Shown here piece by piece: positions 1 to 9,523 of a stretch of 64,000 nt of DNA. The position numbers were made by a program, and so were the translations under genes. Source of the DNA: Thermotoga maritima MSB8. Its GTDB lineage: Bacteria > Thermotogota > Thermotogae > Thermotogales > Thermotogaceae. Every line of letters begins with the position of its first letter. Position 1 is the first letter of the stretch. The stretch lies in contig NC_000853.1 of the NCBI RefSeq assembly GCF_000008545.1, positions 1,378,465-1,442,464 of the forward strand, in the 5' to 3' direction. The notes under the pieces were generated by a model. The model was not told where the DNA came from. It did not search any database and worked only from the letters and a program-made list of their open reading frames with translations.

Positions 1-2
1 AG

Positions 3-386
3 ATGAACATAGATTTTTGCTTTGAAACGGACAACGAAGACCTCAGAGTTGAAGCCGATAGAACGAGGATAAAACAGGTACTGATAAACCTTGTTCAAAA
101 TGCAATAGAAGCGACAGGGGAAAATGGTAAGATAAAGATAACGTCGGAAGATATGTACACCAAGGTGAGAGTGAGTGTCTGGAACTCGGGTCCCCCCATA
201 CCGGAGGAGCTGAAAGAAAAGATATTCTCACCGTTCTTCACCACAAAGACTCAGGGAACAGGTTTAGGACTTTCAATCTGCAGAAAGATCATAGAGGATG
301 AACACGGAGGAAAAATATGGACGGAAAACAGAGAAAACGGGGTTGTTTTCATCTTTGAAATTCCAAAGACACCAGAAAAGAGGTGA
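3..386 (+). CDS. Sensor histidine kinase, C-terminal ATPase domain (5'-partial)
   Basis: Only the HATPase_c catalytic domain of a two-component histidine kinase lies in the window; the frame is open to the left edge, so the ATG at position 3 is almost certainly internal. The N box (NLVQNAIEA), a G1-like DSG variant (WNSGPP), the F box (FSPFFTTK) and the G2 loop (GTGLGLS) are all visible, so the domain should bind ATP. Its stop lies 4 nt before the start of a receiver-only response regulator, forming a cognate pair. From memory it corresponds to T. maritima ThkA, a PAS-containing kinase studied with its partner TrrA; the PAS and His-box regions lie outside the window. Confidence 0.9.
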   Translation: MNIDFCFETDNEDLRVEADRTRIKQVLINLVQNAIEATGENGKIKITSEDMYTKVRVSVWNSGPPIPEELKEKIFSPFFTTKTQGTGLGLSICRKIIEDEHGGKIWTENRENGVVFIFEIPKTPEKR

Positions 387-390
387 GAGA

Positions 391-741
391 ATGAAAAGGA
401 TACTGGTTGTCGATGATGAGCCGAACATAAGGGAACTTCTGAAAGAGGAACTTCAGGAAGAGGGTTACGAAATTGACACGGCAGAAAACGGGGAAGAAGC
501 CTTGAAAAAATTCTTCTCTGGAAACTACGACCTGGTGATTCTCGACATAGAGATGCCCGGTATCAGTGGACTGGAGGTAGCCGGTGAGATCAGAAAGAAA
601 AAGAAAGACGCAAAGATTATCCTCCTCACGGCCTATTCTCATTATAGATCCGATCTTTCTTCGTGGGCAGCGGATGAATACGTTGTGAAGTCGTTCAACT
701 TCGACGAATTGAAAGAGAAAGTGAAGAAGCTACTTTCGTGA
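391..741 (+). CDS. Single-domain response regulator (receiver only)
   Basis: A 116-aa CheY-like receiver domain with no output domain. The acidic pair is D8/D9, the phospho-acceptor is D52 (LDIEMP), the conserved Thr is T80 (LLTAY) and the conserved Lys is K100. I chose the ATG at 391, after AGGTGAG, because it gives a canonical receiver N-terminus (MKRILVVDDE); a longer frame opening at 298 overlaps the kinase gene and is not protein-like. The gene is coupled to the upstream kinase. With no DNA-binding or enzymatic domain it must act by protein interaction or as a phosphorelay intermediate. It probably equals T. maritima TrrA; the output is not visible here. Confidence 0.92.
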   Translation: MKRILVVDDEPNIRELLKEELQEEGYEIDTAENGEEALKKFFSGNYDLVILDIEMPGISGLEVAGEIRKKKKDAKIILLTAYSHYRSDLSSWAADEYVVKSFNFDELKEKVKKLLS

Positions 742-762
742 CACAGGAGGTGTGAAAAGTTT

Positions 763-3522
763 ATGGAATACAAAAACACACTGAACTTGCCAAAAACTTC
801 ATTTCCAATGAAGGCAAACTTGGTGAACAAAGAAAAAGTTTTTCTCGAAGAATGGGAAAAGATGGACCTTTACAACTACGTACTCGAACAGAGAAAAGGA
901 AAACCCCTTTTTGTCCTGCACGATGGACCCCCTTACGCAAACGGTCACATCCACATTGGAACGGCCCTGAACAAGATTCTGAAGGACATCGTCGTCAAAT
1001 ACAAAACGATGAGAGGATACAGGGCACCGTACGTTCCTGGCTGGGACACCCACGGTCTTCCCATAGAACACAGGGTGTCTCAGGAACTGGGTGAAAAGAT
1101 AAAAGAAATGTCACCCGCAGAGATCAGAAAGAAGTGTGAGGAATTCGCTCTCAGATTCGTTGATATACAGAGAGAAGAATTTAAAAGACTCGGCGTTCGG
1201 GGAGACTGGGAAAATCCATACATCACGTTGAAGCCAGACTACGAGGTGAAAATACTGGATGTTTTCAAAACCCTTGTAGAACAGGGAAACGTTTACAGAT
1301 CTTTGAAACCCATCTACTGGTGTCCGAGATGCAGAACTGCCCTCGCGGAAGCGGAAATCGAATACCACGATCATAAATCTCCTTCCATATACGTGAAGTT
1401 CAGATCCAAAGAAGATCCGAATTTCTTCATCGTGATATGGACCACAACACCCTGGACACTGCCGGCAAACGTCGGTATCGCTCTGCACCCCGATTACGAA
1501 TACTCGGTGGTGAAAGTCGGAGAAGAGAAATGGGTCATCGCAACGGATCTTCTCGATGCTTTTTCGAAGGAGACTGGAATCGACTGTTCCAATGTCGTCG
1601 AGAAAATAAAAGGAAAAGATCTGGAAGGAAAAGAGTTCGTTCATCCCATCTTCGATGACAGGACCTCCAGAGTCATTCTGGCCGATTACGTATCTCTCGA
1701 AACAGGAACAGGATGTGTTCACATAGCCCCCGGTCACGGTGAAGAAGACTACATCTACGGTCATGTGCAATACGGTCTTCCCATCGTCTCTCCCGTTGAT
1801 GAGGAGGGACGTTTCACGGAAGAAGCGGGAAAATACAAGGGAATGTTCATAGAAGATGCCAACGAGGTGATCATAGAGGATCTGAAGAGAAAGGGTATTC
1901 TCGTTCACGCTTCAAGTATCACACACTCCTACCCGCACTGCTGGCGCTGTAAAGGACCTGTGATCTTCAGAGCAACTGAGCAGTGGTTCATTTCTGTGGA
2001 TCACAACAACCTCAGGCAGAAAGTGCTGGAAGAAATAGACAAGGTGAAGTGGATACCGGAATGGGGCCGGAACAGAATCAGATCCATGGTGGAGGAAAGG
2101 CCCGACTGGTGTATCTCAAGACAGCGTGTCTGGGGAACTCCCATACCAGCGGTGAAATGTAAAGAATGCGGAGAAGTGGTACTCGATCCGAAGGTGATAG
2201 AACACTTCATGAAAATCGTTGAAAAAGAAGGTACAAACGCCTGGTTTGAAAAAGAGGTGGAAGAACTCATCCCCGAAGATTTTGTGTGTCCAAAATGCGG
2301 CAAGCGATCTTTCGAAAAAATGCTGGATACACTCGACGTATGGATAGATTCTGGTGCCTCCTTCGAATACATAACCACGAAGAGAGAAGATCACCCGTTC
2401 CCCCTCGACATGTACCTTGAAGGTAGCGATCAGCACAGGGGATGGTTCCATTCTTCCATCTTCCTTGCCGTCGCAAAGAGGGGGTCCGCACCTTACAAAG
2501 AAGTGCTAACACACGGATTCATAAAGGACGAACAGGGAAGAAAGATGAGCAAGTCCCTCGGAAACGTAGTGGATCCCATGGAAGTGGTGGAAAAATACGG
2601 TGCCGAGATTCTGAGACTGTGGCTTGCGAGCAGCGACTACTTCAACGACATAAAGATATCCATGAGGATCGTCGAACAACAAACGGAAGTTTACAGGAAG
2701 ATAAGAAACACGTTCCGATTCCTCCTTGGAAATCTAGAGGACTTTGATCCTGAACTTGACAGAGTTCCTCATGAAAAACTCTTAACGATCGACAGATGGG
2801 CTCTTGGACGACTGCAGGAGATCATAAAACGCGCCACCGAATATTACGACAGCTACGAATTCTCGAAGGTTTACAATCTCGTGGTGAAGTACTGCACAAC
2901 AGAACTCAGCTCCCTCTACCTGGACGTCGTAAAGGACAGACTCTACGTGGAAGCGAAGGATTCAATATACAGAAGATCGGCGCAGACGGTGATGCACGAA
3001 ATACTCATCTCTCTGATGAAGATCCTTGCACCCATCATGACTTTCACGATGGAAGAGGTTTACTCCCATCTTCATGAAAAGGACAGAAAATACAAAACGG
3101 TTCAGGCAGAATACTGGCCAGAGTACAGAGAAGAGTTCATCGATAGAAAGCTCATGGAAGACTTCGAAAAACTCCTCTCCATAAGAGAAGACGTGTTGAA
3201 GGCCCTCGAGGAGAAGAGACAGCAAGATGTGATCGGTCACTCCCTCGACGCTGAGGTCGTACTTGTACCCAAAAATGACACCATCAAAGCGCTTCTGGAA
3301 AAATACAGAGACATACTCGAAGAACTCTTCATAGTATCGAAGGTATCCCTTTCGGACGCTTCGGGAGAATTGAAAGGAGAACTGGTAGAGGTGACCGTCA
3401 AACACGCAGAGGGTGAAAAATGTCAGAGGTGCTGGAAATACACAACGGAGATCTCTGCTTCTGAAGATTTTCCGGGGGTTTGTCCAAGGTGTCTGGCTGT
3501 TTTGAAAGGAGAAAGGAAGTGA
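763..3522 (+). CDS. ileS: Isoleucyl-tRNA synthetase
   Basis: A class I aminoacyl-tRNA synthetase of 919 aa that charges tRNA-Ile and edits valine. The HIGH-type motif is at about residues 62-66 (HIHIG) and KMSKS is at 594-598. The CP1 editing insertion lies between them, and a C-terminal zinc knuckle uses C887, C890, C907 and C910. Length and architecture match the bacterial type. AGGAGGTG precedes the ATG by about 12 nt. It follows the two-component pair by 21 nt and pilT starts 4 nt after its stop, so the run ileS-pilT-prfA-flgBC-fliE is probably read together. Confidence 0.98.
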   Translation: MEYKNTLNLPKTSFPMKANLVNKEKVFLEEWEKMDLYNYVLEQRKGKPLFVLHDGPPYANGHIHIGTALNKILKDIVVKYKTMRGYRAPYVPGWDTHGLPIEHRVSQELGEKIKEMSPAEIRKKCEEFALRFVDIQREEFKRLGVRGDWENPYITLKPDYEVKILDVFKTLVEQGNVYRSLKPIYWCPRCRTALAEAEIEYHDHKSPSIYVKFRSKEDPNFFIVIWTTTPWTLPANVGIALHPDYEYSVVKVGEEKWVIATDLLDAFSKETGIDCSNVVEKIKGKDLEGKEFVHPIFDDRTSRVILADYVSLETGTGCVHIAPGHGEEDYIYGHVQYGLPIVSPVDEEGRFTEEAGKYKGMFIEDANEVIIEDLKRKGILVHASSITHSYPHCWRCKGPVIFRATEQWFISVDHNNLRQKVLEEIDKVKWIPEWGRNRIRSMVEERPDWCISRQRVWGTPIPAVKCKECGEVVLDPKVIEHFMKIVEKEGTNAWFEKEVEELIPEDFVCPKCGKRSFEKMLDTLDVWIDSGASFEYITTKREDHPFPLDMYLEGSDQHRGWFHSSIFLAVAKRGSAPYKEVLTHGFIKDEQGRKMSKSLGNVVDPMEVVEKYGAEILRLWLASSDYFNDIKISMRIVEQQTEVYRKIRNTFRFLLGNLEDFDPELDRVPHEKLLTIDRWALGRLQEIIKRATEYYDSYEFSKVYNLVVKYCTTELSSLYLDVVKDRLYVEAKDSIYRRSAQTVMHEILISLMKILAPIMTFTMEEVYSHLHEKDRKYKTVQAEYWPEYREEFIDRKLMEDFEKLLSIREDVLKALEEKRQQDVIGHSLDAEVVLVPKNDTIKALLEKYRDILEELFIVSKVSLSDASGELKGELVEVTVKHAEGEKCQRCWKYTTEISASEDFPGVCPRCLAVLKGERK

Positions 3523-3526
3523 CAGC

Positions 3527-4609
3527 GTGGAAGACATGAAAGTTTCTTTTCTGAAGATTATCACAGAAGCGTACGGTTTGAGGGCAACCGATGTGCACAT
3601 CTCGGTGGGTTGCCCTCCTTATTACCGTATAGATGGGGACCTTGTACCTCAGGAAAAGTACGGAAAACTCACAAAAGAATCTATAATGAACGCTCTGAAA
3701 GATCTGTTCACTGAGATCGGACAGCCGTTCCCACCTAAAACGAAAGAAGTGGATTTTTCCTTTACCGTGGCAGAAGCGATAAGGGTGAGGGGAAACCTCT
3801 ACTACGAGAGAAAGAACCCCGCTCTCGCTTTCAGGTTGATACCAAAAAAGATCAGAACTTTTCAGGAACTGGGACTACCAGAGATCTTGAAAACATTCGT
3901 TGAGAGAAAGTACGGCTTGATATTGGTGGCTGGTCCCACAGGAAGCGGAAAATCCACCACACTCGCCGCCATGATAGATCACATCAACGAAAATTTCCCA
4001 CACCACATAATAACGATAGAAGACCCGATAGAATACGTTTTCACAAACAAAAAATCTGTGATTCACCAGAGAGAACTCGGTTCAGACACGGACTCTTTCT
4101 ACAACGGATTGAAGTACGCTCTGAGGCAGGACCCGGATGTGATCCTCGTGGGAGAAATGAGAGACCTTGAGACAATGGCTCTCGCTCTCACCGCGGCGGA
4201 AACGGGACACCTCGTTCTTGCCACGGTTCACACGAACTCCGCGGCTTCCGCACCTGAGAGAATCATAGATGTTTTTCCAGCACATCAGCAAAGACAGATC
4301 GCTCTTCAGCTCGCGAACACCTTGATCGCCGTGATTTATCAGAGGCTTGTACCGAAAGCCAACGGAATAGGTTTCACTCCGATCCTGGAGATCATGGTGG
4401 GAACTCCGGCCGTGAGGAACCTGATAAGAGAAAACAAACTCCACCAGCTCGAATCTCTGATACAGGCTGGTGCGAGACACGGAATGGTCCTCTTCGATGA
4501 CGCACTCGTGAAAGCCGCACTCAAAGGAGAGATATCCAGAGAATCCGCTCTGCAGTTTGCCAGGAACCAGGAGGAGGTGGCTCGAAGATTAGGAATGAAG
4601 CCCTCGTAG
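3527..4609 (+). CDS. pilT: PilT-family type IV pilus retraction ATPase
   Basis: A secretion/retraction ATPase of the PilT branch, 360 aa. Walker A (GPTGSGKS) is at about residues 136-143, followed by the Asp box (IEDPIEY), Walker B (ILVGEMRD) and the His box ([20 protein letters not shown]). The start is GTG with GGAGAAAGG about 9 nt upstream; an ATG three codons later is an alternative. PilT hexamers drive pilus retraction at the inner membrane. No pilin genes occur in the window, so its pilus system must be encoded elsewhere. The 3' end overlaps the possible extended start of prfA. Confidence 0.95.
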   Translation: MEDMKVSFLKIITEAYGLRATDVHISVGCPPYYRIDGDLVPQEKYGKLTKESIMNALKDLFTEIGQPFPPKTKEVDFSFTVAEAIRVRGNLYYERKNPALAFRLIPKKIRTFQELGLPEILKTFVERKYGLILVAGPTGSGKSTTLAAMIDHINENFPHHIITIEDPIEYVFTNKKSVIHQRELGSDTDSFYNGLKYALRQDPDVILVGEMRDLETMALALTAAETGHLVLATVHTNSAASAPERIIDVFPAHQQRQIALQLANTLIAVIYQRLVPKANGIGFTPILEIMVGTPAVRNLIRENKLHQLESLIQAGARHGMVLFDDALVKAALKGEISRESALQFARNQEEVARRLGMKPS

Positions 4610-4626
4610 AGAAGATCTCCTCGATA

Positions 4627-5655
4627 GTGAAAGAAAAGAAAAAAGAGATCGAAAAGCTCCTCGCCAGGCCAGATCTGACTCCCGAACAGATGAAGAACTA
4701 CGGGATGGAATACGCAAAGATAGAAGAAATAGAGAACATCACAAACAGAATAAAAGAAACTCAAGAGTTCATCGAACTTTTGAGAGAAGAAGGAGAAAAT
4801 GAACTGGAGATAGAAAAGTACGAGAAAGAACTTGACCAGCTCTATCAAGAACTGCTCTTTCTTCTTTCTCCAGAAGCGAGCGATAAAGCAATCGTAGAAA
4901 TCAGACCAGGCACGGGTGGAGAAGAAGCCGCTCTCTTCGCGCGGGATCTGTTCAGAATGTACACCAGGTACGCAGAAAGAAAAGGCTGGAACCTCGAAGT
5001 CGCTGAAATCCACGAAACGGATCTCGGTGGAATAAGGGAAGTGGTCTTCTTTGTGAAGGGAAAGAACGCTTACGGTATTTTGAAGTACGAAAGCGGTGTC
5101 CATAGAGTCCAGAGAGTTCCTGTTACAGAGTCTGGAGGGAGAATCCATACGTCCACCGCTACCGTTGCCGTTCTTCCAGAGATTGAAGAAAAGGATATAG
5201 AAATCAGGCCGGAAGACTTGAAGATAGAAACTTTCAGGGCATCGGGACACGGTGGACAGTACGTCAACAAGACCGAATCCGCTGTGAGGATCACACATCT
5301 TCCAACGGGAATAGTGGTCTCGTGTCAGAACGAAAGATCTCAGTATCAGAACAAACAAACCGCTCTGAGGATCCTCAGAGCAAGACTCTACCAGCTACAG
5401 AAGGAACAGAAAGAAAGGGAGATCTCGCAGAAGAGAAAATCACAGATAGGAACTGGTGAGAGAAGCGAAAAAATCAGAACTTACAACTTCCCCCAGAACA
5501 GAGTTACGGATCATAGAATAAACTACACTTCTTATAGACTGCAGGAGATCCTCGATGGAGACCTGGACGAAATCATATCGAAGCTTATAGAACACGACAT
5601 AGAAAACAACCTAGAGGAAGTTTTAGGAATTGGAGCCTCAGTCGAAGAAAAGTAA
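4627..5655 (+). CDS. prfA: Peptide chain release factor 1
   Basis: RF1 recognises UAA/UAG stop codons and triggers peptide release. The GGQ loop is at about residues 209-211 ([15 protein letters not shown]), and the stop-recognition tripeptide is P165-V166-T167, the PxT of RF1 rather than the SPF of RF2. The GTG at 4627 gives 342 aa but has no ribosome site and would drop about 13 residues that align with the first helix of other RF1 proteins. An in-frame ATT at 4588, about 7 nt after GGAGGTGG, would restore them (see findings). The gene lies between pilT and flgB, 16 nt before the flgB start. Confidence 0.95.
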   Translation: MKEKKKEIEKLLARPDLTPEQMKNYGMEYAKIEEIENITNRIKETQEFIELLREEGENELEIEKYEKELDQLYQELLFLLSPEASDKAIVEIRPGTGGEEAALFARDLFRMYTRYAERKGWNLEVAEIHETDLGGIREVVFFVKGKNAYGILKYESGVHRVQRVPVTESGGRIHTSTATVAVLPEIEEKDIEIRPEDLKIETFRASGHGGQYVNKTESAVRITHLPTGIVVSCQNERSQYQNKQTALRILRARLYQLQKEQKEREISQKRKSQIGTGERSEKIRTYNFPQNRVTDHRINYTSYRLQEILDGDLDEIISKLIEHDIENNLEEVLGIGASVEEK

Positions 5656-5671
5656 TAGTGGAGGTGTGAAG

Positions 5672-6055
5672 ATGTTCAACACGAACTTCTACACGCTAAA
5701 ACAGGCGATGGACGTTGCTCTTTTGAGACAGAACGTTCACTCACTGAACATAGCAAATGTGAGCACACCCGGTTACAAAAGAAAATACGTGGCATTCGAG
5801 GAACTTTTGAAGGAATCAGAAATGAAACTGAAGCTTTCGAAGACAAACGAAAAGCACCTCATCGGTTCAAAGAATGTCGTAGAACCACGTGTTCTTGTGG
5901 ACAACACAACCACCATGAGAAACGATGGAAACAATGTTGATATCGATTACGAGATGGTCCAGCTTGTGAAGAATGGACTCAGGTATCAGGTGCTCACCAG
6001 ACTCATGTCGCTGAACATAGATAGGTACAATGCCGTGCTGAGGGGTGTCAGATGA
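5672..6055 (+). CDS. flgB: Flagellar proximal rod protein FlgB
   Basis: A 127-aa flagellar basal-body rod protein. The N-terminal LRQNVHSLNIANVSTPGYKRK segment is the rod/hook signature, and the C-terminal coiled segment is of the usual rod type. The ATG at 5672 has GGAGGTG 6 nt upstream; the longer frame opening at 5630 lies in prfA. It overlaps flgC by ATGA. Rod proteins are exported by the flagellar type III system and polymerise in the periplasm. Confidence 0.95.
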   Translation: MFNTNFYTLKQAMDVALLRQNVHSLNIANVSTPGYKRKYVAFEELLKESEMKLKLSKTNEKHLIGSKNVVEPRVLVDNTTTMRNDGNNVDIDYEMVQLVKNGLRYQVLTRLMSLNIDRYNAVLRGVR

Positions 6056-6474
6056 TGAGCGAATTCGAGATCATGAACATCAGCGCAACTGGAATGTCCG
6101 CTCAGAGACTCAGAGTCGAGATCGTCTCAACAAACATAGCGAACGCTGAAACCACCAGAACTGAAACAGGAGAACCTTACAGGAGGAAGGTACCTGTGTT
6201 CGCCGAGTATCTGAGAAGAACACCAAATGGTAAAATAGAAAGCGCTGGGGTGAAAGTTGTAAAAATAGAGGAAGACCCTTCACCGTTCAGACTCGTATAC
6301 GATCCTACACACCCTGACGCGGATGAGAACGGATACGTGAGGATGCCCAACGTGAATATCGTCAGAGAAATGGTGGATCTGATAAACGCGCAGAGAGCAT
6401 ACGATGCGAACGTGGCGGCTTTCAATGTGACAAAGGCTATGGTGAACAGCGCCCTTCAGATAGGAAGGGGGTAA
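6052..6474 (+). CDS. flgC: Flagellar proximal rod protein FlgC
   Basis: A 140-aa rod protein. It has the N-terminal motif MNISATGMSAQRLRVEIVSTNIANAET and a conserved C-terminus (EMVDLINAQRAYDANVAAFNVTKAM). It starts in an ATGATG overlapping the flgB stop; the second ATG (6055) is equally possible. It sits between flgB and fliE, the conserved order of flagellar rod operons, and acts as a structural rod subunit. Confidence 0.96.
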   Translation: MMSEFEIMNISATGMSAQRLRVEIVSTNIANAETTRTETGEPYRRKVPVFAEYLRRTPNGKIESAGVKVVKIEEDPSPFRLVYDPTHPDADENGYVRMPNVNIVREMVDLINAQRAYDANVAAFNVTKAMVNSALQIGRG

Positions 6475-6480
6475 TGAGCG

Positions 6481-6765
6481 ATGGTTGACAGGATAGAGGG
6501 ACTCGGCCCTTTGAGCCAGAGTGGAAAGACTCAAAAGAAAAGTGAAAACAACTTTTCAGAAGCGCTGAAAGAAGCACTGGAAAAGGTAAACGACATACAG
6601 AAGAAAGCCGAGAAGGCAGCGGATGATTTCGCCCAGGGCAGGATAAGCAACATACACGAGGTTATAATAGAAGCCGAGAAGGCTTCCATAGCGTTGAGGC
6701 TCACCGTCGAAGTAAGAAACAGAATCGTGGAAGCTTACAGAGACATCATGAGGATGCAAATCTGA
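6481..6765 (+). CDS. fliE: Flagellar hook-basal body protein FliE
   Basis: A 94-aa helical protein joining the MS ring to the rod. The C-terminal block ([30 protein letters not shown]) is the FliE signature. It follows flgC by 6 nt. fliF/fliG do not follow here: the operon stops at a hairpin terminator, and the stop codon lies within the 3' end of the convergent gene on the other strand. Confidence 0.95.
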
Positions 6766-7120
6766 CGGCGACCTTCTCGCCGTCTTTTATTTTTTTCAGA
6801 TCTTCCAGCCCTTCCACGATCTTTCCTATCACGTTTACAGCACTCGCTGGTTGAATTTTGTCATCGCTCATGGGAGTTTTCCCAAAGAACAGACACAGCG
6901 CTTTTCCCGGAGGCCAGTATCCAACGTCTCCTATTTCAACTACTTCCCTTGGGTTTTCCATCTTCTGAACGTTCACAGGAGTTGAGAAGTATATCTCCTC
7001 GCCCCAAGTGTTCACGACACTTTCGAATGGAATTTTTTCCTTCAACAATTTGACGACCTCGTATTCCTCATTGAGATCTATCACACATTTTCCACTTTCA
7101 AAGAGGAGTTCAACTCTCAT
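6746..7120 (-). CDS. Cyclophilin-like fold protein (DUF369/TM1367 family)
   Basis: A 124-aa protein with the short-strand pattern of the TM1367 family, which has a cyclophilin-like beta-barrel fold (recalled from a structural-genomics structure). The motif [24 protein letters not shown] is conserved in it. Catalytic activity is unproven and the peptidyl-prolyl isomerase residues are not evident. The ATG at 7120 follows GAGGAGGGAG; an ATG ten codons upstream lies in the tRNA terminator and is unlikely. Its last 20 nt overlap fliE and carry that operon's terminator. It lies downstream of tRNA-Leu on the same strand and may be expressed by readthrough. Confidence 0.8.
6764..6796 (+). terminator. 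Rho-independent terminator of the ileS-fliE run
   Basis: An 8-bp stem GACGGCGA/TCGCCGTC (6764-6771 with 6777-6784, loop CCTTC) is followed by TTTTATTTTTTT. The stem begins in the fliE stop codon and the whole terminator lies in the coding end of the convergent gene at 6746-7120. Confidence 0.9.
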
Positions 7121-7144
7121 GTTCGCTCCCTCCTCAAAGAAGAA

Positions 7145-7165
7145 GGGCACCTTTTTGGAGGTGCC
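7145..7165 (-). terminator. Terminator of tRNA-Leu(TAA)
   Basis: On the minus strand the stem GGGCACC pairs with GGTGCCC (7159-7165 with 7145-7151) and is followed by TTCTTCTTT, directly after the tRNA 3' end. It lies between the tRNA and the ribosome site of the next gene. Confidence 0.75.
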
Positions 7166-7169
7166 CGGG

Positions 7170-7259
7170 TGGTGCCGGGGATCGGACTCGAACCGACACG
7201 GGGTTGTGAACCCCAGCGGATTTTAAGTCCGCTGCGTCTGCCAATTCCGCCACCCCGGC
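7170..7259 (-). tRNA. tRNA-Leu (anticodon TAA)
   Basis: A class II tRNA of 90 nt with an encoded CCA. The acceptor stem GCCGGGG/CCCCGGC is at 7253-7259 and 7174-7180. The anticodon loop CTTAAAA gives TAA, there is a long variable arm, and the T-loop is TTCGAGTC. It reads leftward. Confidence 0.97.
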
Positions 7260-7269
7260 TCCTTTTTTT

Positions 7270-7301
7270 ATTATACCACATCGTCAGAAAGATTATTTCA
7301 A
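7270..7301 (-). promoter_or_regulatory. Promoter of tRNA-Leu(TAA)
   Basis: The minus strand carries an extended -10, TGGTATAAT (hexamer 7270-7275), with TTGAAA at 7296-7301 as a -35 at a long 20-nt spacing. The tRNA begins 10 nt downstream of the -10. Confidence 0.6.
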
Positions 7302-7341
7302 CCTTACAAAAATCAAAACTTATTCATAACAACCGCACGTG

Positions 7342-7350
7342 TGTTATAAT
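7342..7350 (+). promoter_or_regulatory. Extended -10 promoter of the suf operon
   Basis: TGTTATAAT carries the TGn extension and hexamer TATAAT at 7345-7350, 31 nt before sufC. The -35 is weak (TTATTC near 7320). No IscR- or SufR-like palindrome is obvious between it and the start codon. Confidence 0.65.
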
Positions 7351-7381
7351 CAATTAGGAAAACATAAGAGGAGGGAACGAA

Positions 7382-8122
7382 ATGCTCAGAATAGTGAATC
7401 TGCACGCGAAGCTGAGAGACGAAGACAAGGAAATATTGAAGGGCGTGAATCTGGAGATAGAAAAGGGAGAAGTCCACGTTCTCATGGGTCCAAACGGTAG
7501 CGGAAAATCGACCCTCGCGAACGTCATCATGGGAAATCCCAGATACATTGTGACGGAAGGAGACATCGTTTTTGAAGGAAATTCCATAAAGGATCTGCCC
7601 CCAAATGAGAGAGCAAAACTCGGTATAATGATGACTTTTCAGAATCCATACGAAGTTGAGGGAGTGAAGCTTTCTCAGTTTCTCATCACAGCTCATCGGA
7701 GGATTCATGGAGAGGATAAAAACTACCTGGAGTTGAGGAAAGAACTCGAGGAAACCGCTGAAAAACTCGGTTTAGACAAGGATTTCCTAGAAAGGTACCT
7801 GAACGTCGGATTTTCCGGTGGAGAAAAGAAAAGGTCTGAGATCCTTCAGAGTCTCTTCCTTCGACCGAAACTGCTCATCCTCGATGAGATAGACTCGGGT
7901 CTCGATGTCGATGCGTTGAGATTGATCGCAAATCTGATAGCTAGACTGAACGAAGAGGGAGTGACACTTCTCATCATCACGCACTACAAAAGACTCCTCG
8001 ATCACTTGAAGAGAATAGATAAGGTTCACGTTTACGTAGATGGACGTATAGTCACAAGCGGCGGTCCGGAACTGGCAGACGAAATAGAAGAGAAGGGCTA
8101 CTCCCTGGAGGGTGTGAGATGA
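7382..8122 (+). CDS. sufC: Fe-S cluster assembly ATPase SufC
   Basis: An ABC-type ATPase of 246 aa that powers the SufBC2D scaffold in the cytosol. Walker A is GPNGSGKS (about residues 36-43), the signature is FSGGEKKRSE, Walker B is LLILDEIDSGLD, and the H-loop follows (IITHYKR). It lacks membrane partners, as expected for SufC. The ribosome site GAGGAGGGA precedes the ATG. It is first in a five-gene operon and overlaps sufB by ATGA. A second, diverged SufC-like ATPase lies at 53531-54268. Confidence 0.97.
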   Translation: MLRIVNLHAKLRDEDKEILKGVNLEIEKGEVHVLMGPNGSGKSTLANVIMGNPRYIVTEGDIVFEGNSIKDLPPNERAKLGIMMTFQNPYEVEGVKLSQFLITAHRRIHGEDKNYLELRKELEETAEKLGLDKDFLERYLNVGFSGGEKKRSEILQSLFLRPKLLILDEIDSGLDVDALRLIANLIARLNEEGVTLLIITHYKRLLDHLKRIDKVHVYVDGRIVTSGGPELADEIEEKGYSLEGVR

Positions 8123-9513
8123 TGGAAAGACTGATAATTGACGATTCACGATTCAATTTCGTGCCGAAGGTGAAGACCGCCTACAAAGCACCTCCCGGTC
8201 TTGACGAGAAGCTGATAATGGAAATATCACGCGCAAAAGATGAACCGGAGTGGATGTTAAAGCACAGGTTAGAATCACTGAAAGTGTTCAACGAGTGGCA
8301 CAATCCCAGATTCGGTGTGGACATATCCGGCCTCGACCTCGGAAAGATAGTCTCCTACATAAAACCCGACGCGAAGAAGAGCACCTCCTGGGAAGAAGTT
8401 CCAGAAGAGGTGAAAGAGGCTTTCGATAAACTCGGGATACCGGAAGCGGAAAGAAAGTACCTCGCGGGTGTGGGAGCTCAGCTCGACTCGGAGATTGTCT
8501 ATCAGAACATGAAGAAAGAGCTTGAAAAGATGGGCGTTATCTTCCTCGATATGGAAAGCGCTGTGAGGGAGTACCCCGATCTTGTGAAGAAATACTTCAT
8601 GAAACTCGTCCCCATCACCGATCACAAGTTCGCTGCTCTTCATGGAGCCATATGGAGCGGTGGAACCTTCTTGTACGTCCCGGCGGGTGTGAAAATTCCC
8701 ATGCCGCTTCAGGCGTATTTTCTGATGAGCAATCCCGGTATGGGGCAGTTCGAGCACACCATCATAGTCGCTGAAGAAGGCAGTGAAGTTACCTTCATAG
8801 AGGGTTGTTCTGCTCCAAGGTACAACATCATCAATCTTCACGCTGGAATGGTCGAAATATACGTCAAAAAAGGCGCAAAGGTCAAGTACCTCACCATTCA
8901 GAACTGGAGCAAGAACACGTACAACCTCAACACAAAGAGATCGATAGTCGACGAAGAAGGGTCGATGACCTGGGTCTCGGGCTCACTGGGAAGTCAGAAG
9001 ACAATGTTGTATCCAATGACCATACTCAAGGGAAAAGGAGCAAGGGCAGAGAGCATGTCCATCACTTACGCGGGACCGGGACAGCACATGGACACCGGTT
9101 CCAAGGTTGTTCACCTCGCTCCATACACGAGTTCGATCGTCAGCGCAAAGAGCATTTCTCTCGGTGGAGGCTGGGCTTTCTACAGAGGCCTTTTGAAAAT
9201 CACAAAGGAAGCCGTGAAGAGCAAGGCCTCCGTTGAGTGCGCGGCTTTGATGCTCGACAACCGATCGAAGAGTGATACCGTTCCGATCATAGAAGTGGAA
9301 ACAGACAGGGCAGACGTCGGGCACGAGGCGAGGATTGGAAGGATAGGGGAAGACCAGATTTTCTACCTCATGAGCAGGGGGCTCTCTGAACAGGAAGCAA
9401 AGGCGATGATAGTGAAAGGATTCGTTGAACCCGTGGTGAAAGAGCTTCCATTCGAGTACGCCGTTGAGCTGAACAAGTTACTCGAACTGGAAATAGAGAA
9501 GAGCATAGGGTGA
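8119..9513 (+). CDS. sufB: Fe-S cluster scaffold protein SufB
   Basis: The core scaffold subunit on which clusters are built, 464 aa. Conserved SufB blocks are visible: SGGTFLYVPAGVKIPMPLQAYF, FIEGCSAPRY, the segment around GPGQHMDTGSKVVHLAP, and the C-terminal SKSDTVPIIEVETDRADVGHEARIGRIGEDQIFYLMSRGL. It starts in ATGATG overlapping sufC; the second ATG is an alternative. Together with SufC and SufD it should form the SufBC2D complex. Confidence 0.97.
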   Translation: MMERLIIDDSRFNFVPKVKTAYKAPPGLDEKLIMEISRAKDEPEWMLKHRLESLKVFNEWHNPRFGVDISGLDLGKIVSYIKPDAKKSTSWEEVPEEVKEAFDKLGIPEAERKYLAGVGAQLDSEIVYQNMKKELEKMGVIFLDMESAVREYPDLVKKYFMKLVPITDHKFAALHGAIWSGGTFLYVPAGVKIPMPLQAYFLMSNPGMGQFEHTIIVAEEGSEVTFIEGCSAPRYNIINLHAGMVEIYVKKGAKVKYLTIQNWSKNTYNLNTKRSIVDEEGSMTWVSGSLGSQKTMLYPMTILKGKGARAESMSITYAGPGQHMDTGSKVVHLAPYTSSIVSAKSISLGGGWAFYRGLLKITKEAVKSKASVECAALMLDNRSKSDTVPIIEVETDRADVGHEARIGRIGEDQIFYLMSRGLSEQEAKAMIVKGFVEPVVKELPFEYAVELNKLLELEIEKSIG

Positions 9514-9523
9514 GGTGTTCATT

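Noticed and set aside
4339-5358. 339-aa minus-strand frame opposite pilT and prfA
   Set aside because: No ribosome site or domain pattern; both plus-strand genes are certain.
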